Positions 25,379-36,899 of a stretch of DNA of 64,000 bases are shown one piece after another (the stretch's first letter is position 1; each line of letters begins with the position of its first letter). The position numbers and the translations under genes were made by a program. The notes below the pieces were generated by a model, which saw nothing but the letters and a program-made list of their open reading frames with translations, had not been told where the DNA came from and did no database searches. Location: assembly GCA_017654935.2 (NCBI GenBank), contig CM065680.1, forward strand, positions 34,278,127 through 34,342,126. Reading direction: 5' to 3'. Origin of the DNA: Phymorhynchus buccinoides (lineage: Eukaryota; Mollusca; Gastropoda; Neogastropoda; Raphitomidae).

Positions 25379-25392
25379 ACCCACACACACAC
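25275..25392. repeat. Very long poly-C tract
   Basis: About 105 bp of C with a few A interruptions, then CACACACA. Open frames across it are artefacts. Confidence 0.95.
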
Positions 25393-25434
25393 CCAATAAT
25401 CGGATATTACAGACGGAGGTAGTTTTTCCCACTA

Positions 25435-26250
25435 GTAAATTAGGCCTACACAAGTAGTTTAGGTTAATTAACACTGTACTGACACACACACAAAAAATAG
25501 CGTAATGATAAGCCCGCCTACCAACAGATAGGTATACCACAGTTGTTCCTCAAGCAACAGTACGCTCTGTCTGCAAGGGACGACTAGGCCTAGCCTAGAG
25601 TTAAAACAATGAAGTTTTCTGGTTTTAATGTTTTAAACACCATACAAACCATTTATTCCGCCTGTTTAGTTTGATAGGTCTACCACAAGTGGCCAGCCAC
25701 ACTTGTTCCTGCGGAACTGAACAGAAAAGAAAGGGTGTGAAGATCTTCTTGCAGCTCGAACTAGGCCTAGGCCTAGCTCGGAACGACGGGCCTGTCGCAT
25801 GAAAAAAGGTAGCTCGTAAAAATAAAAAGCTCGCTACCTATGACAGTGTATATTTGCGACATTGAGCATGAACCACAAATTTCACTTTTTTCTAGGGTTA
25901 GGGATAGGGTTATGGTTAGGGTTAGAGTTAGTTAAATGGTTAAAGTACAGAAAAAGTGAAATTTGTGGTTGTCGCAAATACAGACTCTCATAGTAGCGAG
26001 CTTTTTATTTTTACGAGCTACCTTTTTTCATGCGACACCTGTGCCTCCATTAGACAGAGGTAGGCCTATTAATAGAAATCCGTGATCGAACACAAAGGCA
26101 ACACTGGGTTTTCCAGTGCTTTTTCCATGAACTGAAAGTAGGACAATAGGGAAAAGTGTTGATGGCTATGTGAAGTCAGTGAAATACTGTAAAGGGTAGT
26201 CTATAGTACACTGTATGTGTGTAGTAGGCCTAAAAGAGCTCGCACTGCTT
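25435..26250. repeat. Segmental duplication block B2 (partner 14920-15620)
   Basis: Collinear with block A2 but interrupted by the foldback element at 25793-26037. It marks the right side of duplication unit B. Confidence 0.7.
25793..26037. mobile_element. Foldback MITE with 'tgtcgcatgaaaaaaggtag' ends
   Basis: 245 bp. The left arm 'tgtcgcatgaaaaaaggtag' through 'ctcgtaaaaataaaaagctc' is mirrored at the right end. Inner inverted segments are 'aaccacaaatttcacttttt'. The middle contains telomere-like GGGTTAGGG variants. It is absent from the partner block A2, so insertion is younger than the duplication. Confidence 0.88.
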
Positions 26251-26576
26251 TTGCAGTCTTTCTTTCTTTCTTTCTTTTAGAGATAGACACAGGGAGAGAT
26301 CGAGAGAGAGAGAGGGGGGAGGTGGTAATTTGTTTTGATCAGTTAAATGCTTATGTCTCAGGTTGTCCAATTTAGTCGAACAAGACAGGTTGTGAATTTC
26401 ATTCTACTGAACATTAAGCCTGCTGAACACTTGAAATGAAAGCATACACTAACAAAAATAGGGATAAGCCCGCTATGACCCAGGCCCAACAGGCCCCAAA
26501 CTGGGACATGCGGGCCTGGAACCCATTGGGCTTAGGCCTAGTGTTTCAAAAGTTGATCCCATTGCATCCCAGGCCC

Positions 26577-26800
26577 AATAAAGAAGGAAGGAAGGTAGAA
26601 GAGTGGTTAAGATTTTCAAGTGCCAGTTCAATGGATGAGTGACCTGTATGGTTCGAATCCCAGCCTTGCCCTTTCTTTCCAGTTTGACGGGGAAAAAACG
26701 AACTGAACGTTGAGTCCTTCAGATGGGGGCTTAAAGCAGTTCTGACCCACGTGCTTTTACGCACGTAACACACCCATGGCAGTTAAAAGTCGAGGGTAAG
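26577..26800 (+). mobile_element. tRNA-derived SINE (plus)
   Basis: A-box-like 'agaagagtggttaaga' (about 26596) and B-box GGTTCGAATCC (26650-26660), then the body 'aacgttgagtccttcagatg..gcttaaagcagttctgaccc' shared with the minus-strand SINE at 24205-24385. Confidence 0.8.
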
Positions 26801-26829
26801 AGCAGGGAGAAATCCCGCTGCCTGGTATG

Positions 26830-27437
26830 AACCAAACTGATAAATAGGTCTCCCAAGTCCACCCCACTTCCTCATCTATACACCCTACACACAGTGAACA
26901 CCTGTTTTGTCCACTGCTATCACTCGAGCCGGTTTCCAGGTGTCGCCCGCTTTCAGTTGAACATAAACGTCCTCCCCTTTCACAAGAGGTTTGAGAGGTC
27001 GGCTCCCACGATCGTACTACCTTTTCTGGTTCCCTTGGCACGGCTTTCTTCTGTTGAACACAACTTGAGGGTGGATGATTTGGGGCTGTAGATGGCGAGA
27101 GGATGCAGGCAGGATTGAGCGGAGCTCACGCCCCATCACTGAACACTGAGCTGGGCCGGAGACGCCAGTCCGAGTGTGTTTCGGTATTCCAGCCGGGATA
27201 CCAAGCAATGGTGCTGTTTTCGATGCCTTCGCCTTGTCGAGCCTGAGGATGTTTTTGACTGTTTGCACAGTCTTTTGGGCCAATCCGTTGGATTGTGGAT
27301 GAAGCGGACGGAGGTGGGGTGGGTGTGTGGGTGAACCATAAGCCTTTTCGCAGTATCGGGGCAAGACCAATCCGGCCACCGTAGCGGTCACCGGGGTCAA
27401 CCCCTGACCAGCACAGTTCCTGCCCTTCCTTTACCAC
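26830..27437 (-). pseudogene. Ty3/gypsy-type integrase remnant
   Basis: The minus strand contains, across at least two frames, the integrase signature HPQSNGLAQKTVQTVKNIL, then (frameshifted) LEYRNT, SPAQ..MGRELRS and a C-terminal KAGDTWKPA-like chromodomain-proximal segment. The order and spacing match the C-terminal half of LTR-retrotransposon integrases. Stops and frameshifts make it dead. No LTRs or upstream pol domains are visible; SINE sequence lies immediately beyond. Confidence 0.8.
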
Positions 27438-27469
27438 TACTTTGACCTATGGCTCCTATAACTCCCTAA

Positions 27470-27700
27470 TTTAGTCTTGGGTGGCTGAGAGCACTGCAGC
27501 TGCAGGCTCTCTTCCAAGGGCTGAGGTGTCGGTCCATTTGAAGTGGTGCTGCAATCTGGCTACAAATGTTTCCAGGATTGGCGCCGCTGCGATGCTTTCA
27601 TGGAGGTGGTTCCATTCTGGGATAGTTCGGGGGAAGAACGTTCCCTGACGGTACTGGGTCTGGTGTGCACGAATGTCGTAGGCTTTACAGTTTTGTTGGA
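27470..27700 (-). pseudogene. LINE reverse-transcriptase 3' end fragment
   Basis: The minus frame reads YRQGTFFPRTIPEWNHLHES followed by a Leu/Phe-rich helix, the typical C-terminal signature of jockey/CR1-like non-LTR ORF2 proteins. It abuts (GTA)n repeats at 27740-27850. Confidence 0.7.
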
Positions 27701-27739
27701 ATATAAGTGTATTTGGATAATAATGTTTATAAGAGATAG

Positions 27740-27850
27740 TAATAGTAGCTATATATAGTAGTAGTAATAACAGTAGTAGTACTAGCACAGTAGTAGTAGT
27801 TGTAGTAGTAGTTGTTGTAATAGGCCTAGTAGTAGTAGTAGTAGTAGCTA
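27740..27850. repeat. (GTA)n microsatellite
   Basis: AGT/GTA trinucleotide repeats with interruptions. Confidence 0.85.
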
Positions 27851-28095
27851 GTGCACATGTTTAGATATTAATGCTGTTTTCTTGATGTTTTTTTCTGCCT
27901 GTTTGCTTATCTACTTGTTAATTATTTGAGTACGTATTCCATTTTCCATTGTTCTTTCAGTCTTTCATGCCTTGCTTCATCATAAAAATTATATGTTTGC
28001 CTTTGTATTAGTCTAGTTTTCGTTCCAAGGACAGATTGGAAGAATGGGCCCGGCCCAAAATCTTAATCCATAATTATAGGCCATAAAGTTTTCCA

Positions 28096-28188
<93 letters not shown>
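28096..28188. repeat. (CT)n microsatellite
   Basis: CT tract of about 90 bp with one CTCCT interruption. Confidence 0.95.
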
Positions 28189-28215
28189 AGTTATGTGTCA
28201 TAACCCCCTCCCACA

Positions 28216-28480
28216 GCCTCCCTATGATGGGTCAGGTCAGGTCAGGTATTAGGACGACCAGGCCTTGCAGCCTCTCAATGCGTCCTTCCTTTTGGTTAGA
28301 GTTTGGCAATTGCTGTGGCGGTTTTTAGCATCCATATTGATGCACTAATCATGAACGTACTTTAACAGGGCAATTTTTGGATCACTGTCTAGGAGGTTTT
28401 TGAATTTGTTAGTATCTGAGGTCAGTTTAGTATGTGCAGGGAGGTTGTTCCAATATTGGGTGACTCTGTTAGAAAAAAGG
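28216..28480 (-). pseudogene. LINE 3' end fragment 1
   Basis: Minus frame: VTQYWNNLPAHTKLTSDTNK, a Lys/Asp-rich end and stop, then a 3' UTR ending in (ACCTG)n ('ggtcaggtcaggtcaggt' in plus sense). The family is repeated at 29160 and the tail also occurs at 3340-3370. Confidence 0.75.
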
Positions 28481-28489
28481 TTTTTGTCC

Positions 28490-29155
28490 GTCACCGAAGG
28501 TGATCGGACTTTGCGATGGGCTGGTTTGTCTGGGTTTTTTTGTTTTTAGTCCGTCACCAAGACGGACTATTGCGATGGGCTGGTTTGTATTTTTGTTTGT
28601 TTGTTTGTTTGTTTGTTTTTTTGTTTGTTTTTCTGTCTGTCCCAAGGATATCTCCCGAACCGCTTGACCGAATCGCGTCAAATTTTGTGTGAAGGTGTGC
28701 CACCTTAATAGGAAGAGATCCCCGCAAACCATTTTGCCGTCTTGACCTTGACGTACGATCTTTAAAACCGAAAATCTATTTTTTAGCCATATCTCGGGCA
28801 CCGATCAACATAGGATGTTGAAACTTGGTATGAAGGTGGTTTGGCTTATGCCCGTTCTGATGATGGCATACCGATCAAGGTCAAGGTCAAGGTCAAAAAG
28901 ATCGCTGGAGCCTGAAAATCGGGGGGTCATTTTTTCTCCTTCTGTCTGTCCCAAGGATATCTTTCGAACGGGTCGACCGAATCACATCAAATTTTGTGTG
29001 CTGGTGTGTCACCATGAGAGGAAGGCATCCGCGTAAACCATTTTGCCGTCGTGACCTTGACCTTGGCGTACGACCTTGAAAACCGAAAATCTTTCAGGGG
29101 CCATAACTCTCACACTGTTAGTGTTAGAGTCTTCAAATTTGGCATGAAGGTACTT
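28490..29155 (-). mobile_element. 'ttgaccttgaccttg' dispersed repeat, two units
   Basis: Two head-to-tail units, each with 'gtctgtcccaaggatatc', 'cgaaccg.ttgaccgaatc.c.tcaaattttgtgtg', and 'ttgaccttgac.t..cgtacga'. It is the inverse of 6900-7740. It separates two LINE tails, suggesting insertion into them. No coding capacity. Confidence 0.6.
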
Positions 29156-29159
29156 TGGC

Positions 29160-29525
29160 TTATGGTCAGGTCAGTCAGGTCAGGTCAGATCTCCAGGGCA
29201 GCCAGGCCTCGCGGCCTCTTGATGTGCCCTATCTCTTGATTGTTTGTTATTGTGGTTTTGTTCATTAATCAGATTGGCACCGCTGTGGCGCTTTTTGAAC
29301 TATCATTGTCGTCTTAATCATAATTGTATTTAAAAACATTAATTTTGGGGTCACTATCTAGGAGTTTTTTGAAATGGTTAATGTTGGAAGCAAGTTTAGT
29401 TTGTGCAGGGAGATTGTTCCAGTGCTGGGTGACTTTTTTCTCATATTAGTTCTACTGTATTGGGTTAGTATTTTTAGATCACTGTTACGGGTTCTCAAAT
29501 CGTTAGACAATTGAAACAAATGCTT
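29160..29525 (-). pseudogene. LINE 3' end fragment 2
   Basis: Minus frame: DLRTRNSDLKILTQYSRTNM, a short gap, then HWNNLPAQTKLASNINHFKK and the stop, then the (ACCTG)n tail at 29160-29190. It is a diverged paralogue of fragment 1. Confidence 0.75.
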
Positions 29526-29534
29526 GTTAGTTTT

Positions 29535-29928
29535 GTCAGGGTTTTGCCCGTTCTGATGGTGGCATACCGGTCAAGGTCACGGTCCGGGGGATTGGTAGGC
29601 CTTGAAAGTGGTAGGGGTCTACACATTGGGTTTTAAGCCATATTTTCCACATTGGTACTTGACAGAAGCGCTTCAGATTGTGTGTGGTACTGTATACCCT
29701 AGAGAAGAAAACATCCGAGCATAAATTATCACCATGCTGACCTTGACCTTGAAAACCGAAATTTCCTTCTTTGCGCTATATGTTTCTTCTTCAATCTGTA
29801 TCTCGTGAACTAGAAGACAGAATTCCTTCCAATTTGGTGTCAGGATGTGACACTCTACGGGGTGTCGCAAGTGCGTGGCATTGCTGGTGACGGACATGTC
29901 TGCCGCTCGGCGACGCCCTTGTTTCTAA
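29535..29928 (-). mobile_element. Third unit of the 'ttgaccttgacc' dispersed repeat
   Basis: Contains 'ccgttctgatggtggcatac', 'ccttgaaagtggtaggggtc' and 'atctgtatctcgtgaactag', matching 7020-7100 inverted. Confidence 0.55.
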
Positions 29929-29929
29929 T

Positions 29930-30420
29930 GTTAGTTCTGCTGTACCTGGTTAGGATTTTAAGTTCGCTATTACGGGTTCTTATTTCGTTAGACAAGTGAA
30001 ACAAGCCTTTGTTAGTATTGTCAGTGCCTTCAAAAATCTTGTAAACATTTATCAAATCTCCCCTTATAGTCTTCTGTATTTCAAAGATGGCAAATCTAAT
30101 TTACGTAGCCTGTCCTCATATTCCAAATTGTTTATGGATTTTATCAGTTTGGTTGCTCTCCTCTGTACCTTCTCAATTGCACTGGACTGTCGTTTAAGAA
30201 AGTGATTCCAAATTATGTTTCCATACTCAAGATGAGGCCGTATTAAACATTTGTAAAGATTTATGAACACCTCTTTATTTAAGTTTTTAAAACTCCTGAT
30301 CAAGCCCAGCATCTTACTGGCTTTATTTATCGCTGTTGTGATGTGCTTATCAAATTTGAGTTTTGGGTCAAATATAACCCCTAGATCCTTCTCCTCTGAT
30401 ACAGGCAGAAGGCCTAGTCA
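29930..30420 (-). pseudogene. LINE reverse-transcriptase C-terminal fragment
   Basis: Minus frame: MLGLIRSFKNLNKEVFINLY, IRPHLEYGNIIWNHFLKRQ, IEKVQRRATKLI, LRKLDLPSLKYRRL, then MINVYKIFEG in the adjacent frame. This is the classic thumb/C-terminal block of CR1/L2/jockey-like ORF2. It is 5' truncated and frameshifted. Confidence 0.85.
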
Positions 30421-30479
30421 TTAAAATTGATTGAATTGAATTGAATATAATCAGAGATAGTATATAAGCTGATATAATG

Positions 30480-31380
30480 AGAGACTTAGTGCGATTTTTT
30501 TCACGCCAGAGGGCATGACGCTCGTGTGGGGCTAATCCTCTCTATATTCTTAGTTGGGGATAAAGAAAATGAGAGAGAGAGAGTGAGTAGTCCTACCATC
30601 TCTCTCTCTCTTACTACTAAGACCTTCACCTGACTGTAGACCCCCCTTAACCCATAGGGGGGGGATTTGTGACTATATTTTTCTGAAAGTTCATTCAATT
30701 TGCTGTCTAAAGACATATGTTGGCCTTAGTTTAAACAAAGACAACATGGTGTTTGGGTATGGTCAAAATATCCACCCCTTTTTAGTCGTCCGCGACAGGG
30801 GTGGGTTTAGGTAAAGGGCCATATGCCACACTAACACCACTCTCATCAAAATTGTTACATGCCTGTAGGTAGGCAGTGCATCAGAGGATATCTGTAGCAT
30901 AAAATATCTATTCAAAAACTCTAATGGTGCCATCAGCACTGGCTAATGCACAAGGCATTCTGCAAAATGTGTGACGTTATTCGGCTAATAACAGTATCCT
31001 TAAAGTACATCTGTCACAAACATAATTTCAGCTTAAAAATGGAACAAACTGTTAAAATCTGAAACAACATTGTTCACTACGCAAACTGGCATGTACTTTC
31101 CTCAGTATCTTCTAAGATAAGTTTACAATTTCTGATATATTTCACGATTTTCGCGAAATTGAACCCAAACCAAAAAGTTATCCACAGCATACTACCAATC
31201 AACACGCAAAGGCACACACAAAAAATGTTTCAGATGCTATCAGAAGTGATTACAAAATAGCCTATTTGCTCAATAACATATATTTCATAAGTTCCAACAA
31301 ATCAAAGGGCATATTACCTATGTACCAGAATTTCAGTCATTATTCATACCCCATCCTAGTCCAGTGTGACATCATCAAAG
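30480..31380. other. Non-coding stretch
   Basis: Contains short GA/CT tracts (30570-30610) and a 'cgccagagggcatgac' phrase at about 30504 resembling part of a CTCF-type core (low confidence). No gene is seen; 30720-31340 is AT-rich and featureless. Confidence 0.4.
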
Positions 31381-31389
31381 TCATCGTCT

Positions 31390-34300
31390 TCTAGTTCATC
31401 AAAACAGATTGACCAACTCAGCATCCTCATCACAGGAAACATCTTCTTCGTCACTGTTGTCAGACTGAGGTGTTGCGCCCTGCTGGTCCTCAGACTGAGG
31501 TGTTGCACCCTGCTGATCACACAAGATGTCCACCAGGTCTTGAGGGAGGATGTCCCCTGAGGCCATCATGAGGGTGGCACCAAGAAGGCTGGCACGGATG
31601 TTTCGGGTAACACACCACCATATGTATGCACTGACCTTGCGGCTGAATCCAATGATGCCACTCTTTCCTTTTGCTTCACGATATACTGACTGTTCAAGGG
31701 CTTGGTCAACGCTGACACGAGAGGCTGGAACACTGGAGCGAGCAACACTGAACCCTCCATCACGCAGCAATTTCTCTGCCCCAGGATAGTTGTCTTCAAG
31801 ATTGAGCATGGATAGAAAGTAGACATATGTATATCGTGCATAATTTTGGTGGTTTGCAATATGAAGTACGGGTAGCATCTCTCCAACACTTGCAAGGTGA
31901 AGCTCCAGGTCATTCTGCTTCGTAGCACGCAGTAACCTCAAGACAATCCAGATCCTCTCAGCATACATGAGCCAAAACTGTGCCGTTTTCCCCCTTTCCC
32001 TTCCAACATCAACTTTCTGTAGTTTGCAAACATGTCGAACAGTTGTGATACACATTCTTCTTGCAGGGTGACTTGGTGATTCTCATGGCTTGGGTAATCC
32101 AGGTACTCAGTCACTTTGTCCATGACATGCTTTGCCTCAGGCCTGTCTTGCAGAAATTTCTCAAGCAACAGGCGTTCGAGCCCTTCCAGCATCGTCTTGT
32201 GTACCATCATGCACCGGTTATAGTGTTTGCCCTGCAAAACTCATTCGATTGATCCTGTTGCACAAACACCTGACTGGATCGCAACCTCCTCAAAGCCAGA
32301 ACCTCGCATGAGCTTGCCTACTGCACCCATGTACGAACAGACCAAATGGAAGACGCCAAGGCGGACTATGATCTTCTTGAATTTCTCCATCTGCCACACC
32401 AGCATGTAAGCCTTCTTGGCAACGGCCAGGTCAGACGTAACCAGTGTGTACTCCTGGTTTACCTCCTTTGTTGCTTCCATATACACTTCCAGTATGTGCT
32501 GCGCAGTGGAGTTCTCTGTCACAGGGTGGAGCACTGGCTGCAAGTAGTCCAGAACTGACTTCTGTGGAAGATTCTCTCCCTCTGTACAATGGCCTGTCAG
32601 TGACACAAACCCCGACCATCCAGGTATGTGTTGCTCATCACAGAACTTTCGCCTGAACAGAATCCAAAGCAGATCCGACTTTGCTGCGTTACAAAGTGCA
32701 TCAGGTTTGCTGATGCTTGTCTTGGTGACCTGAAGAAGTGGCTCTGCTTTCTGATTAGCATTGCATGGTGGCAGGTCCTTTGTAGCAGCAAGTAGCCTCT
32801 CGCCAACATCTTCAATCAGAAGTTGATCTTGGTTGGTTGCACTTGCATGTCCATCTTCTGACTGCTCCTGAATGGCAATCCCGTGGGTTGAATGTGTTGT
32901 GCCACTTCCACTTGGAATTTCTTCACACAAGTCAAAATTGTCCCAAGCCAGATGTAAAACTTTGTTTTGTGTCTTGGAAAAGGTTGGTGGCAGGACGCTT
33001 CTGGTTTAAAGTATGCTGTGGAATATATTGTTTTCCAATGCCAGTGCAGACCCATGGGAAATGCAGTGCCCAAAGTGGTTAAGAAGACTGATTAGCTCTG
33101 CTTTCCCAGTCCAATGCTGGACTGCATTGGCCAGTCCAATGTGCTTTGGTTGTTTCCAAGTCCCATTTGTAACAGAATAGCAGACACCCTGTGCAACTGA
33201 ACCAGCCACTCGCTCTTTTCTCTCTCATGGGGTCCTTTTTCCAGACAGTCCAATGTGCTTTGGTTGTTTCCAAGCCCCATTTGTAACAGAACAGCAGACA
33301 CCCTGTGCAATTGAACCAGCCACTCGCTCTTTTCTCTCTCATGGGGTCCTTTTTCCAGACAGTCCAATGTGCTTTGGTTGTTTCCAAGCCCCATTGGTAA
33401 CAGAATAGCAGACACCCTGTGCAACTGAACCAGCCACTCGCTCTTTTCTCTCTCATGGGGTCCTTTTTCCAGACAGTCCAATGTGCTTTGGTTGTTTCCA
33501 AGCCCCATTGGTAACAGAATAGCAGACACCCTGTGCAATTGAACCAGCCACTCGCTCTTTTCTCTCTCATGGGGTCCTTTTTCCAGACAGTCCAATGTGC
33601 TTTGGTTGTTTCCAAGCCCCATTTGTAACAGAACAGCAGACACCCTGTGCAATTGAACCAGCCACTCGCTCTTTTCTCTCTCATGGGGTCCTTTTTCCAG
33701 ACAGTCCAATGTGCTTTGGTTGTTTCCAAGCCCCATTGGTAACAGAATAGCAGACACCCTGTGCAATTGAACCAGCCACTCGCTCTTTTCTCTCTCCTGG
33801 GGTCCTTTTTCCAGACAGTCCAATGTGCTTTGGTTGTTTCCAAGCCCCATTGGTAACAGAACAGCAGACACCCTGTGCAATTGAACCAGCCACTCGCTCT
33901 CTTCTCTCTCCTGGGGTCCTTTTTCCAGACAGTCCAATGTGCTTTGGTTGTTTCCAAGCCCCATTGGTAACAGAACAGCAGACACCCTGTGCAATTGAAC
34001 CAGCCACTCGCTCTTTTCTCTCTCATGGGGTCCTTTTTCCAGACAGTCCAATGTGCTTTGGTTGTTTCCAAGCCCCATTGGTAACAGAACAGCAGACACC
34101 CTGTGCAATTGAACCAGCCACTCGCTCTTTTCTCTCTCCTGGGGTCCTTTTTCCAGACAGAATCACTCTATGGAAAGTCATGAGAATGTCTGGGCCAACT
34201 GAAGCAGACTCTGAGAGGAGACTGTCAGCTGTTGGAGGCCAACATCCTGGGCCATGGTCCCGAAAAGCTTCCAGGATCTTGCGGCGAACGATCATTGCTG

Positions 34301-35294
34301 CCTCTTCTACTCTGCGACTTTCTGATGCAACAGCAACAAAAGCCAGTTCAACAGCTTGCCCAAGTGGAAGATTGCTGGAGTAGATCAGCTCACTCCTGAA
34401 GTTAGGAGCCCAGAATTTGATTGTCTCTCCGAAGTGGTCAATGAGTTTTCCCTTGAGTTTTTGTGTTGGGTACTCGGGTTGTAGTGCTCTGGTGAATTGT
34501 CTTGCATAAAAGCCAGATACCTTTCTCTCAACATTTGAACTCGCTCTACTTGAGCCTTTGAAATGACACTATCTTCAATATAGTTGCAGATATGTAGAAA
34601 AGCTTCATTGTGTGCTTTTTTTCTTCTTAGTATGGGCGTCGCTTCTTCGAGCTTCCACTGTGTCTTTCAGGGCACCGCAGCAGTTCCTTCCTGCATGATT
34701 CATGGTAGTATACTTCACGAGCTACAAGGTCCACATCCTGCACTCTGCCTAGGACCCCAAAGTTCTGCTTCCTTGCTGCTGCTTCTTCGATACTGTTCTC
34801 AGCACATTTTGTTTCGCATTTGACCAGCTTTGTGTCATATCTGGTGGTGTGTCCTAAGTATTTTCTTTTTCTATCACAGATCACACATTTGTCAGTTGGA
34901 TACAAAATCGTGGTTGCTGTATGTCCAGATTGTCTTCTCCTCTTTGTTGGGGGAGTTTGGCAAGAACCATCCCCTTCTTCTGCTGGTTCAGACTTCACTT
35001 CCGTGTGGCATTTTCTTTTGAGGCGTGTAAAACGCTGATAGCAATTTCGATGGAAGGCATGGCAACTGTCATGAAAGTGTTCAGGAAATTGCTCTATAAT
35101 TGTTTCAAAATTTGAGTCATCTGAGCGCTTTCGAATTTCATATCATGCCCTCAGTCGCTCTTTGCTGGCTGTGGAGAGTGCCACAAGTCTGGTCTCTTTA
35201 TTCCTTGGATCATGCACAATGCACACACGACTGTCTGTCTTTTCACTTTTGTCTTTCTTTTCCGCAGAAACGACACAGGTTGTTCGTCACTCAT
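31390..35294 (-). pseudogene. Broken transposon-like repetitive gene with Cys/His N-terminus
   Basis: Minus strand from ATG 35294. It begins MSDEQPVSFLRKRKTKVKRQ, then Cys pairs and FHDSCHAFHRNCYQRF, then CVICDRKRKYLGH and YYHESCRKELL (two zinc-finger-like Cys/His units), an in-frame TGA near 35150, and later blocks including LIYSSNLPLGQAVE-type, TLVTSDLAVAKKAYM, VRLGVFHLVCSYMGAVGKLM with a downstream GSG, YTYVYFLSML, SVDQALEQSVYREAKGKSGI and IGFSRKVSAYIWW. These blocks occur in a multi-copy family common in cnidarian and mollusc genomes (from memory; family name not assigned). At least three frameshifts and stops break it. The acidic C-terminus contains a duplicated DQQGATPQS. A nine-copy 114-bp array lies inside. 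Confidence 0.65.
33131..34157 (-). repeat. 114-bp minisatellite, nine copies, within the transposon-like gene
   Basis: 'cagtccaatgtgctttggtt' recurs at 33132, 33246, 33360, 33474, 33588, 33702, 33816, 33930 and 34044. 114 is 3 x 38, so the frame is kept and several frames on both strands stay open for over 180 codons. Copies differ by 1-4 substitutions. The coding-sense unit contains CYSVTNGAWKQPKHIGL and GERKERVAGSIAQG. Confidence 0.95.
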
Positions 35295-35362
35295 TTTTTG
35301 TAATCACTGGACAGCATCTGTTCAGAGGTGCACAGATTGTGCAAGTGTACATTCATGTGCAT

Positions 35363-35550
<188 letters not shown>

Positions 35551-35579
35551 TGTGTTAAAAAATAAATGTAATTGAAAGT

Positions 35580-36490
35580 CATTCAGCACCTGAATATCTT
35601 GATATGTCAATGAAATAAACACTTATAGGATGCATAGAAACAAGTCCGTCATTTGGGGGTATGAAAAACACCAGAAAACTACAATACAAATTGAAATTTA
35701 TTTGTAAACAAAGAATCCAAATATTTATAGTTTTGACGCAATTCAACGACCATACATTTTATAAGGCCCAACACTGCTTCTTCCTTATCCACTCTCGTTA
35801 CGCGAAATAAGTAGCTAGCGTCATATATTTCCCATTATTATTATTTAATTCTAACCATGATCCTTACCTAATTACTTATTCTAACATTAGCCCTATCCAA
35901 ATCCCTTAAATTATCCTGAACCCCTATTCTTAACCCCAGCTCCATAAAAACATGGTACTATATCTTTACTCGGCAGAATACCGGCACATGTCTTCTGCGC
36001 GCGTGCAAAAATGAAAACATCACGGTGTGTACAGCGGTGCTCATAAACTGTTTTGACTCCCCAATTCGCACGTGGATGAGGATGTGATTTTTTTTTCTCT
36101 ACAAAAGGCTAAAAAATCGAATTTCAAAATGATTCACTATGTTGAAAATAAACAATAACTGTTCTGAATGGTAAACATGTAAAACATTACACAATTTCTT
36201 TGAAGAAAAGGTGCAATGAGGTGAAAACCACAGGGCAAAAAAATCGGAAGATAGCGTTGGAGTGGTTCAGAGAATGATAAGCACCTAGAATGCGAGCGTT
36301 GTGGAGACGGAAGCTTACCAGCTACTAGTTACTGGAATACATTGGCGTCAAGAGTAATAAAGTCTGAAAACTCGCACTTAAATCGCTCTCTACTACCCTG
36401 AAGTCTTTGAAAAATTCAAGGCCAACACATAACTTCGTTCTCAGTAAGTAAAAACCTATCAGAAAATCGATACGAGAAATCCCCCCCCCC
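35580..36490. other. Intergenic, nothing recognised
   Basis: AT-rich intergenic sequence with diverged CCCTAA-like words (35870-35945) and a C run at 36480. No gene is visible. Confidence 0.4.
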
Positions 36491-36529
36491 TCTGGGTTAA
36501 CCTTCCACTTTTGCCAAGTAAGAAAATCG

Positions 36530-36861
36530 CGTGATAATCCCTAGTGCATTGCTGCCCTCTGGTGTGACAAATATCGCCATAGGTCGACCATTGAATATCT
36601 CTCTCTCTCTCTCTGTGCGTGCGTGCGCCATCGATGATGGTGTGCGCGCGCGTCCAATGATTTCATTGGAGCTGTCGACCTTGTTTAGATCACTGAAAAT
36701 CTCGCGAGAGTTTGTGTCGTGGGAGAAATCTGCGGGAAATCCGATTTCAGAGAACACCGAAATGAAAACTTCTTTTAATATTTGTCAAAGTCAGTTCTGA
36801 CTATTATAATATTATTACAACAGCTAGGCCAAAGTTTTGAAAGTGGGTCTCACCGTCTATG
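36530..36861 (+). promoter_or_regulatory. Candidate RAD54B promoter and 5' untranslated exon
   Basis: The most CpG-rich stretch upstream of RAD54B. It has a palindromic TCTCGCGAGA box at 36700-36709, a CCAAT/ATTGG palindrome at 36653-36668, 'gcgcgccatcgatgatgg'-like sequence at about 36625 and 'ctgccctctggtgt' (36552) resembling a CTCF core. TCTCGCGAGA is a known promoter element of animal housekeeping genes. Because an acceptor (39681-39683) lies one base before the start codon, an upstream untranslated exon must exist. A donor-like ATG|GTAAAG at 36861/36862 is one candidate. This is inference. Confidence 0.4.
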
Positions 36862-36899
36862 GTAAAGTTGTTTTGCGTTCTTTAGTGGACGCATTTTAT

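Noticed and set aside
27017..27400. Intact integrase gene
   Set aside because: The integrase motifs are spread over two frames with stops, and no LTRs, protease or reverse transcriptase are present.
33079..34108. 330-338 codon minus-strand frames as independent genes
   Set aside because: They are alternative frames of one 114-bp minisatellite. Only one frame continues the flanking conserved family sequence.
36497..36757. Divergent 86-codon minus-strand gene at the RAD54B promoter
   Set aside because: No recognisable domain, it crosses a CT microsatellite, and there is no supporting splice or start context.
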